A model generated the notes under the pieces. That model was not told the origin of the DNA. It saw only the letters and a program-made list of their open reading frames with translations, and made no database searches. Source: Siderastrea radians (Eukaryota > Cnidaria > Anthozoa > Scleractinia > Rhizangiidae). Taken from it: a DNA stretch of 64,000 bases. Below, piece after piece: positions 24,225 to 32,844 of the stretch (positions are counted from its first letter, which is position 1; each line of letters starts with the position of its first letter). The stretch covers positions 22,589,233 to 22,653,232 of the forward strand of contig OZ024895.1 of NCBI GenBank assembly GCA_964017195.1, in the 5' to 3' direction. Position numbers and translations under genes: made by a program.

Positions 24225-25116
24225 CCGGGGGTGAATTTCAGCATAAAAATTTTACACTTGTTATTTACTAGTCGGACCATTGTGTTTACAACCGCAGACG
24301 CAAACGAGTTCAATAACATCGTTACAAGTCCAAGTTACTAGTGTCCCACTTGTAATAACAAGTATAGCGCTACACGTGTAAAATGTGGTAAGTATCAAAT
24401 TTAATAAAATTTTAAAAGAGTCCAACTTGTATTTTTACAAGAGTCCAACTTGTAAATCACAAGTGCAAATTACAAGCTAAGTTGCATGTTACATGTAAAC
24501 ATTGGGTACGTCTTGTAAAAAGCGTATTTTTGCGACAAAATATGTTTTCCTCTAGCAAAGAAGAACTCGACAAGCTGCTGAGGCATCTAACATCCAGCAA
24601 CCTAGGAATTTCGAGGGAAGGCGGCTGTTAGACACGAAAAATCCAAGGGAATTTCGGGTGAATCTTCGTCAGAGGACGGTTTCGCTCACCTTTTGGAATT
24701 AATAAACCTGCCATTAGAGTAGACATTAGCATAGATTAAAGCGGAGAGATTGGATTGTACACTTGTAACCTACAAGTGCATTCCAGCGGAGTTTACAATT
24801 TTAGGGCTACAAATGTAATTTAAGGGTGAATTCATTTGCAGCATACGCGTATAGCTGTCGCTTTAGCGCGTGTGAATTTTCTTTTGTTTTATAGGCAAAA
24901 AACAATAGAAATTTCGCACGTGCCAAGCGACAGCTATACGCGTATGCTGCAAATGATCCACTCCTGCTCTTGTATCTGACTCGTGCTACACGTGAAAGTT
25001 CCAGAGTAGAACTGATTCTTTTACTTAATTCTTGGATTTACAAGTTGGACTTTACACTTGTAAATTACACGTGTAAAAATTTACAAGTGTAGTGTCTTTA
25101 TTAAATTGACCCCCTG
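24225..25116. mobile_element. TA-flanked non-autonomous TIR element
   Basis: An 892-bp element. The left end CCGGGGGTGAATTT and right end (reverse complement CAGGGGGTCAATTT) match at 12 of 14 positions and are flanked by TA on each side. The interior near both ends is full of ACTTGTAA/TTACAAGT copies in both orientations, typical of subterminal transposase-binding repeats. No transposase is present. A second foldback is nested at 24,834-24,954. Confidence 0.75.
24834..24954. repeat. 121-bp foldback inside the TA element
   Basis: Perfect arms ATTTGCAGCATACGCG.. and ..CGCGTATGCTGCAAAT continue through TATAGCTGTCGCTT. The loop is AT-rich. It is probably a separate MITE inserted in the larger element; no TSD is clear. 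Confidence 0.8.
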
Positions 25117-25487
25117 TAATGTATGATGTATAATTCATCACCTCAGCTTCCCCTTCCTCCCCCCCCCCCCCGGCCTGATAATTAATTCGGCTGGTTTGCA
25201 CAGGACGTTATAAAATTCTAAACTCAAAACTCACTAGGCCTGGTGAACTTTTATCGTCAGCGGGCGTAGGAACAACTAAAATTATATATTTTCACAAGTT
25301 TCTAGCTCGGTATCATCCTTTGTGTTTAAAATACAGGATCTTGAATTTTCGAAATTGCTGCCCAGCACGTGACAGCCGTGACAAAGGTGGGAGTCTCGTT
25401 TGAACAATTCAAGTATAAGGAGAGGTGTTTATGTTTATGTAATTTCTTAAAGTCAGTCTTTTTAAAGTCAGTTTGCAATTCCACGAC

Positions 25488-25640
25488 GTTATAAATTAAA
25501 TGAGCTATGAATAAGGATTCATAGCTTTCTACCATGATCATAAGTATTACGCCACGGTCCATTTTTGTCTCTGTTCAGTTATTTCACTTTATTTTCACAT
25601 TCTATTCCATTCTCTCTCATTTTATTAATTCCTTCCTTCC
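25488..25640 (+). repeat. Duplicated microsatellite flank (copy of 57,583-57,735)
   Basis: Near-identical in the same orientation to the left flank of the TTCC array at 57.7 kb. Shared landmarks are CGTTATAAATTAAATGAGC, TTCATAGCTTTCTACCATG and TTTTCACATTCTATTCC, continuing into the array itself (CCCTCACTCCCTCTCTTCC). Confidence 0.9.
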
Positions 25641-25797
25641 TTCCCTCACTCCCTCTCTTCCTTCCTTCCTTCCTTCCTTCCTTCCTTCCTTCCTTCCTTC
25701 CTTCCTTTCTTCCTTCCTTCCTTACCTTCCTCCCTCCCTCCTTCCCTCCTTCCCTCCCTTCCTTCCTTCCTTCCTTCCTTCCTTCCTTCCTCCATCA
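25628..25797. repeat. (TTCC)n array
   Basis: Imperfect TTCC tetranucleotide array. Its left flank matches 57.6 kb and its right flank matches 50.5 kb in inverted orientation, so it is a recombination junction. The Phe-Leu-Pro-Ser readings are low-complexity artefacts. Confidence 0.95.
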
Positions 25798-25948
25798 TTC
25801 ATTCATGGTCCTGCAGTTACATTGAACAGGTCTACAGTGTAAATCACTCCTTTCGAGAGAGCGGTCACTGGCTCAGAAAGTGGAGCATTAGTCTTCTAAC
25901 TAATCAGGGAGCACGTAGTGAAGCCAAACCAAAGCAAACGTATTTTAC

Positions 25949-26266
25949 CTTCTCTCACTGTCAAATTGACTCTCCTTTCATCCTTCCCCATAACATTGAT
26001 CGCAACACACTTATAAAGTCCTTGGTAGTGGACTTGGGTATTAAAAACCAACAGGGAACCGTCCTTTTGAAGTTTTTTCCCTCTTGTATTTTGACTATCG
26101 TCATCGAGAGTTTCGTATACTGATTTTGTGGCATTTATATAGTATCCATCGGGCGTCACCCATGCAAACGCTGGTGGTGGAAGACCACGAGCGTGACACT
26201 GAAGTGTCACGTTTTCCTCGGTGCCTGCCTCTTTTGGTGGATCAACGTTGTAAATTGAGGGTGGTG
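25949..26266 (-). pseudogene. Decayed inverted copy of RTK Ig exon
   Basis: On the minus strand this encodes almost the same Ig domain as the RTK exon at 50,049-50,366 ([29 protein letters not shown]). The donor side (GAGAAG|GTAAAATACG) and about 130 bp of downstream intron are conserved. At the acceptor, 16 nt covering the pyrimidine tract and CAG (CTTTTTCTCTTTTCAG in the intact copy) are missing. The Asp of the DxGxYxC motif is Tyr (VHYQGLYKC). No neighbouring EGF or SEA exons accompany it. I infer a non-functional duplicate; the similarity spans about 25,800-26,318. Confidence 0.85.
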
Positions 26267-26548
26267 CTCTCATTTCAGTCTCTCAGTCAAATATATGTTA
26301 TACTCCAATGTATGATTTACACTAATTGCGATTTTGAGACGGCAATTCTGCATTATATTGACAGCTAGTTGGAAGAAAATATAGTCCGTATTGGGCGGAG
26401 TGGCGAAGGAATTACGAAATTAATTTGTTTCACGATTCAATCGCTTTTCCGGGTAAAACAAACACAAAATTGAAAATTCTTACAACTTGTCAAGTGTTGA
26501 GCACGAATGTTTGTACGCGCTATCAAATCTTTGTTTTGCAGAAAAATT

Positions 26549-26780
26549 CTCCCTCCTTCCCTCCCTCCCTTCCTTCCTTCCTTCCTTCCTTCCTTCCTTC
26601 CTTCCTTCCTTCCTTCCTTCCTTCCTTTTTTCCTTCCTTCCTTCCTTCCTTCCTTCCTTCCTTCCCTCCTCCCTCCGTCCCTCCCTCCATTCTTCCTTCC
26701 TTCTTTCCTTCCTTCCTTCCTTCCTTCCTTGCTTGCTTGCTTGCTTGCTCGCTTCCTTCCTCTCTTCTTTCCTCGCTCCC
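26549..26780. repeat. (TTCC)n array with TTGC run
   Basis: A second TTCC array about 230 bp after the Ig pseudo-exon, with a short (TTGC)n block near 26,728-26,750. Confidence 0.95.
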
Positions 26781-27410
26781 TCTACTTATGGGGTTCTAAA
26801 TATTACGTTTGAGTCTCTGTGTGAAAATTTTAGTTGTGACCATTCAAATGAAATCAATCGATTTTTAAACGAACTCTTTTAAGGTTGTGTTTGTTGTCCG
26901 AAATAGTTTTGTAAAATGGCATGTGGATTTTTTCAAGTTTACTGAAAACGGATTCTCAAGACGTGGTGCAGGTGCTTTTTGATGGCCAGCATGTAAACTG
27001 ACAAACTGCTAACACACAAACGTGCAAACAAGCAAAATGACTGCTAAACAGTGTGGGACTAAAAATTGAGTTTTTAAATAATCAGTTTGTCGGGAGCATG
27101 GAACTACAATACAAAGAAAACATTATCTGAGTTCCTGACAGATTCGAGGTGAAGTACTTCCACGCAAAGCGGACAAACTAATATTAGTATCAGCCTGGCA
27201 CTACACCGGACGTGTTCTGAGTCACATATACAACTTGCCGCTACTCTCCCTTTAGCTCAGCAGTTAGAACATTCAACCGGGGTGCGAAAGTGTCCGATGG
27301 GGACTCAGATTTTTCCCTGTATTCCCACATTCGTGGCAAACTGAATGTAGTTGGTTTATTGAATGACGAAGTTCCACTTGATCAATTATCTTCCCTTCCT
27401 TTTCTTCTTA

Positions 27411-27414
27411 ACAG
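27411..27414 (+). promoter_or_regulatory. Probable 3' splice site of a 5'-UTR intron
   Basis: A strong pyrimidine tract (CTTCCCTTCCTTTTCTTCTTA) ends in ACAG 133 nt upstream of the long ORF. It would place an untranslated exon junction just before the single coding exon. No matching upstream exon was identified. Confidence 0.45.
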
Positions 27415-27513
27415 TCTAGATGCTCACCGCAGTTAAGTGATTATCCTCCTGGTCCACGCTGTTACAGCATTTTCATTGTCTCATTGCCGACTGCTGCCAT
27501 CTTTGCTGACACC

Positions 27514-27537
27514 ATGCAGCATTGCTTCCTCATCTAA
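27514..27537 (+). promoter_or_regulatory. Upstream ORF (7 codons)
   Basis: An ATG with A at -3 opens a seven-codon frame (MQHCFLI) that stops 9 nt before the main ATG at 27,547. If it lies in the mature 5' UTR it should lower translation of the main ORF, or favour initiation at the second ATG (27,559). Confidence 0.5.
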
Positions 27538-27546
27538 CAAAAGGCG

Positions 27547-30500
27547 ATGCTAATCAATATGGAACCACAAAATGAAATGAAGCCTTCTCCGTTCTTTCGG
27601 AAAAATACTGTTCAGGACGAGGGAGCAACGTCCAAGTTCCCGTCATTCATGCCCCATTACTCCACCAAACGTCACTTGATTGACAGCGCGTCAGAGTTGA
27701 TAACGCCCAGTACAAAACGCATCAAGCAAGAGGGAGATGGTTCGGCTTTCGTTGAGAACAACGAGGAAAATGTTGAAGTTTCGAGTGAAACTAGTCTCCA
27801 GGACATCGTCACTGAAGTCGTTATTTCGTTAGAAAACAATAATTGCGAAAACGTTTTTTCATTTCAAGGGAATTCGAACTTTGATAGCAAAAATAAAACT
27901 GAGTCACGTCTAGATGACACGGTACTTTTGCCCGCTCGTACAGAAACCCAATTAAAACAGTCGCCTCAACTTGTAGGTAATGTGAAAAAGGCCAATGCTA
28001 GGCCCGAAAACACTGAACCATTGCTGCAACCTGGTGATAGTCTCAAAGTGCTCACAACTGTCAACCAAGTTCAGAGTGAACCATCGAAGCCACTACTAAG
28101 AACAATACAGAGTCTAGATTCAGGGACTACCGATGGTTTTGCATTTGATCACAATTTCTTTCCTAAACTTGTCGGTGTGCAATCAATTCCATTACACTCA
28201 CGAACATCAACGTCAACAGAAAAAGAATCGCATCATAATTTCCCAGAAACAGCAGTGTCACTCGAACCACTTGAACAGGACAAACCCATCAACGACCCCT
28301 TGAACACGCAGGAAGACACTAGAATTTATGGAACAGCTTCATCAAGCACGAATCCTACTATGATGAATTCTTCGATTCCCTCTCTATCGGAAGAACAATA
28401 CGATCTCTTGTTTACCTTCACGCAAAAAAACGGCAAAAACGACATGTTTCTGGTGGTAAATGATGAAGTGTTTGCGGTGCGGCGTTTCGATCACAATGGA
28501 AACTCGTACTTGATCCACACAGATAACAATGGGAAGACTTCGATTTTAGCCAAACTTCCAGAAAAGCAAGAGAAGACGGTACCAATGAATAGTACAGGCG
28601 CAGCCTCAAGACAGAAATATTTGAATGGCCGAGGCGGAACAACAAATGGTTTGCTTCAGAACGCTTCAGAACTAAATGCAGGTTCAAATCAGCAGCATGT
28701 TTTAGGTAGTATTCCTGGAGTACTACAAGCGAAGAAGAATAGCACATTACTAAATGCTTACGAGGTTACCTCTAATCGCCAGGCTGTGGACCGCGGTATG
28801 CAGATGCCAAATAACATTCCTAAGAATTTACCAAGAAATATCGCTTTAAACTTAGAAAGAGGACAGCTGGTAAACCCGGCAAAGGGCCTGAGAACAGAAA
28901 TAGCCGAGCAGAGGGAACTGCAAAGGCCAGTATTTGTTAGAAGTTTGCCGCAAAGGGTGCTTGTTGGTCAGCAGCGTTTTTGTCCTCAAGCACGTGCAAG
29001 TCCGCATACTAGGGTCGTTGCTAACGATAGACTGCAAACGTCAACCACTGTGCATATCAACACACACTCAGCTCCTAAAACAGCGCGTGTCTCAATGGGC
29101 AGTTTGAGCAATCAACAACTTGTTTTGGATCAAAACCTAACGATTAGAGATCAAAGGAACAATGCAATAAATGTTCAAAGTGAACAGCAGTATACAAATA
29201 CAATATCACAAAGAACACACAGCGGAAACCGTGCATCCAGCAATCAACGTCAGCGTTACCTCAGCCAAGAAACACTGATCGGTAACGGCTCCAGAAGGTA
29301 TAATAACGGTAACAGAAATAACACAACTCCAGAAGATGAGAGGAGAATTCAATATAGAAATAAGTTGATGAATTACATCGCTTTCCAATTGGCTTCGAGC
29401 AGCGAACATTCGCTGCAAACAAACAATGTCTCAGCTAACAGAAGATTTGAAGCCTCCAATACAAGACAGATTTCCAATACACTGATTGCTAATAATTTGG
29501 CGAGCAGAAGATTGCAGGCTAGTGCACGAGTTCAGGTGGTGCCACATCCACAAAGCCCTGCTACGAACGCTTATTTAATAATAGAAAATTTTGATAGACG
29601 TTACCCTGGTAGGACAAGTGATCCCAGTCTTGGAGGAAATTTAGAAACCCGTGATACTGTTCAGCAGTACCCTGTAAACCAAACGGCAAGACAAAGCAGT
29701 GGTTTGTTAAACTCGCAACCTCTCTCTGAGGCATCCCGTCACAGTGGTAATCCTGTTCAAGTTGAATTACCAGGAAATGATGGACCTGATGCCAGGAAAC
29801 AAGTTGTGCAAATCATTGAATCCTGGCAGCGAAAACAGCAGACGCATTCCCCCAAAACCGATTCTCCAGAACTAAGACAACTTTTAGTGAGCAATTCAAG
29901 TGTTACACACGCTGCCACCCAGCCAACAGCTGTGGTAACAACCTCATCGAGAGACAGAGCTGTCGAGAGCTCTCGTGCAGTGCACACTTCAAGTGATACT
30001 CTTGCAACACCAGTCATTTCGCAAGTTTCCTATGGCGTTATCAACAGATCCACAGGTGGTGAAAATATCTTGCCAAAGCGAACAGCGACTGCACTTGTGG
30101 TGGACCAGGGGTGTTCCATCTACGTCGATGCCACTGATTCAGTTATGGATGAAGAACAAAGGCCAGGAATTGCAAACAAGAGAATATCGATTTCAGGGGT
30201 GCACACAAGCCAATCAGAAAATGTTGTCACTTTGTTCCCAGTGTCCTCAGCAGCTGCATTGAGTGGTCGGAACTTACGAGACACTGTGCCGACAAGAAAC
30301 AACAACATATGTGCTGTTCAAGAGCGTTATTTACGTGCTGTGTCCGCAGCAAGACACTCCAGGAGCTTTCACAATGTTGCGAGTCAGTCAAACCAGGGCA
30401 ATGCTTCGCCAGTCACGGTCGGTCAGCGCTTTTACCCCAGCGAGAGGCTGCCAAGGCAAAATCCACGAATTGATAAACGGTGTGTGGCCAACAATAGTCT

Positions 30501-31506
30501 GAAAGAACACGTTCAAACAAGTAATTTATCTCTTCAAGGATATACAGCGCCCACACTAATAGGCGGTCAGCGAAGGTACACTGACGTAGCACAAGCAAAC
30601 AACACTAACACAAATGAAGTTGTTGAAATAATAATAGATCCAGTTCCTGATCAGATCTCTCAGCCCAACACTACGGCTTCCCCTGAAAGCACGGAAAACG
30701 ACATGTCTGTTTGTGGACAGCATATTGATGAAGCACTGTCGCAAAGAACACTGGAGGTTTCCAAGCCATGTGACCACGATGACGATGATGTTGTGGAAAT
30801 AATAATTCCCGCACCCAAAGAAAACTCTAAATCAAAAATGACTTTTGATTTTGAAGAAATCAACAAAGTCACACCGATCGGAGGTCAGCAAAGTTCCGCT
30901 AGTGAAACATCATCAAAAGGGACTTTGAAAACGAAAACAAATGAAGATGTTGAAATAGTACTTTTACCTCCAGAACAGAATTCCCAACTCCAAACAACGA
31001 CTTGTCTGGAAGAGAAGGGCAATGATATTCATAAGCTCACAAGGAACCAGCAGAGTTGCACTGATGAAAATACACCACAAACGGCTGTAGAAACTGAACT
31101 AGACAAATTAAAAAAAGTTGTTGAGGTTATACCGCTACCTCTAACACAGGAACCGAACACTACGGCTTTTCTTGAACAGAAGGACACAGACACTGTCACT
31201 TGCGGTCAGCAGAACTGCAGTGATGACATGCCATCAACGAGCACAACCGAACGTTCTGGCAATGACGGAGAAGGACAAAGTATTTTGGACATAGCAGAGC
31301 AATATTATAAGGAAAGTGAGTTGAAAAATGCTAAGCTAAGAGACGAACTGGTGAAGAAAATTAAAAACACTCGTGAGAGAATTGCGCAAGAGAAGATTGA
31401 CTGGAAGAAGAAGAGATTAGAAAGATTAGAAACAGCACTAAAGAAAAAGCTATCTAAAATTTCGGGCGAAACTGAATTTATTCTGGCTGACAATGATAAC
31501 GCCTGA
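27547..31506 (+). CDS. Intronless disordered protein with SIM-like repeats and C-terminal coiled coil
   Basis: A 1319-codon uninterrupted ORF, so it is under coding constraint, but I recognise no catalytic or folded domain. Codon 5 (27,559, AATATGG) has a better initiation context than codon 1. Residues 54-62 (PSTKRIKQE) hold a basic NLS-like run and the IKQE sumoylation consensus at K60. The middle is rich in Asn, Gln, Ser, Thr and Arg with repeated GQ(Q/R)R(F/Y)-type motifs (VGQQRF, VGQRFY, IGGQRRY). From about 1025 to 1198 a 53-57-residue repeat carries hydrophobic beta motifs beside acidic residues: EVVEIIID (1024-1031), DDDVVEIIIP (1079-1088), EDVEIVLLP (1133-1141) and KVVEVIPLP (1190-1198). 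These resemble SUMO-interacting motifs. Residues 1245-1310 form a charged coiled coil. A nuclear SUMO-linked scaffold is inference. A possible AATAAA lies only at 32,461. Confidence 0.8.
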   Translation: MLINMEPQNEMKPSPFFRKNTVQDEGATSKFPSFMPHYSTKRHLIDSASELITPSTKRIKQEGDGSAFVENNEENVEVSSETSLQDIVTEVVISLENNNCENVFSFQGNSNFDSKNKTESRLDDTVLLPARTETQLKQSPQLVGNVKKANARPENTEPLLQPGDSLKVLTTVNQVQSEPSKPLLRTIQSLDSGTTDGFAFDHNFFPKLVGVQSIPLHSRTSTSTEKESHHNFPETAVSLEPLEQDKPINDPLNTQEDTRIYGTASSSTNPTMMNSSIPSLSEEQYDLLFTFTQKNGKNDMFLVVNDEVFAVRRFDHNGNSYLIHTDNNGKTSILAKLPEKQEKTVPMNSTGAASRQKYLNGRGGTTNGLLQNASELNAGSNQQHVLGSIPGVLQAKKNSTLLNAYEVTSNRQAVDRGMQMPNNIPKNLPRNIALNLERGQLVNPAKGLRTEIAEQRELQRPVFVRSLPQRVLVGQQRFCPQARASPHTRVVANDRLQTSTTVHINTHSAPKTARVSMGSLSNQQLVLDQNLTIRDQRNNAINVQSEQQYTNTISQRTHSGNRASSNQRQRYLSQETLIGNGSRRYNNGNRNNTTPEDERRIQYRNKLMNYIAFQLASSSEHSLQTNNVSANRRFEASNTRQISNTLIANNLASRRLQASARVQVVPHPQSPATNAYLIIENFDRRYPGRTSDPSLGGNLETRDTVQQYPVNQTARQSSGLLNSQPLSEASRHSGNPVQVELPGNDGPDARKQVVQIIESWQRKQQTHSPKTDSPELRQLLVSNSSVTHAATQPTAVVTTSSRDRAVESSRAVHTSSDTLATPVISQVSYGVINRSTGGENILPKRTATALVVDQGCSIYVDATDSVMDEEQRPGIANKRISISGVHTSQSENVVTLFPVSSAAALSGRNLRDTVPTRNNNICAVQERYLRAVSAARHSRSFHNVASQSNQGNASPVTVGQRFYPSERLPRQNPRIDKRCVANNSLKEHVQTSNLSLQGYTAPTLIGGQRRYTDVAQANNTNTNEVVEIIIDPVPDQISQPNTTASPESTENDMSVCGQHIDEALSQRTLEVSKPCDHDDDDVVEIIIPAPKENSKSKMTFDFEEINKVTPIGGQQSSASETSSKGTLKTKTNEDVEIVLLPPEQNSQLQTTTCLEEKGNDIHKLTRNQQSCTDENTPQTAVETELDKLKKVVEVIPLPLTQEPNTTAFLEQKDTDTVTCGQQNCSDDMPSTSTTERSGNDGEGQSILDIAEQYYKESELKNAKLRDELVKKIKNTRERIAQEKIDWKKKRLERLETALKKKLSKISGETEFILADNDNA

Positions 31507-32783
31507 TGTAGCATATATTAACAGGATAGCATGATTTTATACTTAAACGTAACATTTTGGTCACTTAGGCGGTGGCCAAATGGTCCCAAGATTTCCATTC
31601 GAATAAGGCAATAAGGCAAGCTTAACTTGTTTGGGCGCCCTGTTGAATGATATTAGATGACTGTAATTTCACGAATGCCGAATTATGCTGGAATGTGTTG
31701 AAAAAAGTTTCATTGCCATAAAACATTTGATAACGAAGTTGTATTCGACAGTGTTGTATGATGTTGAATCCGTTTTACTGTCGCCTTGGAGACGCTTTTG
31801 AACCTAAATATCCATGACGAGACCAAACAAGCTTGGTATGTCGTCGAGTTGTGCCAAAATGGTACGATTTGCTATTTACCGTACACACATTTCATTGAAC
31901 AATATCTATTTCGAGTCAAGGTATGCCATTCGGGATTTCACTCTTATCGACGTCGATGCGTTTCTTTTATTCTGAATATTTTGATTGGTTGTGAGTGCAA
32001 GGAAGCACATTTTAGTGTTAACTTACCTGTAAAATTTTCTTCTATTCCGTTCATTTACTTTAGTTTCAATGATTTCGGTGTTTACGGTACTTAAACTCAT
32101 GATTGAAGTGTACCAAAATGGTATGATAAGGTATTTACTGTGAGCCACATCTGATTTTGGCGCCAAATTAACCGTTCCGCGAGTTAATTCCTCGTCAACA
32201 AATGTGCTACAGTAGTTTTAGTTCTCGCTGTAATTTCGTAATAATTTTCATATCAAAAGCCAGCAATAACGTGTTAACATGTTTTACAAACTGTCCCTTG
32301 AAGAGTAATTTTCCTCAACCTGTGAAATAGATTTTGGACTGATATGTCCTGTCACTCCCTAAATCTTTTGTTGTGTCCACTTTGCCGCAATAGGCACTGA
32401 CTACTACACTACTTTACTTACGCCATGAAGGCATGTAACAAATTGTGCTAAGGCGACGAAAATAAAATTTTGCTACATTTTGCCGGAGACTGTGTATGCA
32501 AGACACGTTTGCCGCTGTGAAGACGTTAGCCTGATCCGCTTCGCAGCGGTCAAACGTGCGGTAATACCACAACTCGTCCTAGCTTCTTTGCGGTCTGCAA
32601 AAAAGGCGTGTAATATATGGAACCTGACACGTTGCCAAAGATTGTATCAGGTTAAAGTCACGTCGTGAGCACGATCAAGACCACAGGTTGTGGACTTGTT
32701 TCGTGTTCAACACCTCTCCATAACCGTAACGATTTGTGCCTCTCACTGCTGTGGATCTGGCTGCTCAAGTTGAGGAAGCAGTG
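31507..32783. other. Intergenic region between the two host genes
   Basis: It probably contains the 3' UTR of the intronless gene and the promoter and 5' UTR of the RTK gene. No TATA box stands out. AATAAA occurs at 32,461. The small ORFs here look like chance. Confidence 0.4.
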
Positions 32784-32844
32784 ATGAAGAACTTCCTGTT
32801 TGTAATCACTGTAGTTCTGCTAGCTCTGGGCGCAAGTCCTATTG
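32784..32844 (+). CDS. RTK exon 1: signal peptide
   Basis: Encodes [21 protein letters not shown], a classic signal peptide with a short basic start, a hydrophobic core and small residues before the likely cleavage near GAS. It ends in phase 1 at the donor G|GTATGT. An in-frame G follows to complete Gly with exon 2. The initiation context is GCAGTGATGA, with G at -3. Confidence 0.85.

Noticed and set aside
27247..27320. tRNA-like TTTAGCTCAGCAGTTAGA sequence
   Set aside because: It has an A-box-like start but no B box and no foldable acceptor or T stem; at most a tRNA-derived SINE fragment.
31786..32094. 102-codon plus-strand ORF between the two host genes
   Set aside because: No domain and no splice or initiation context to support it; AT-rich intergenic sequence.
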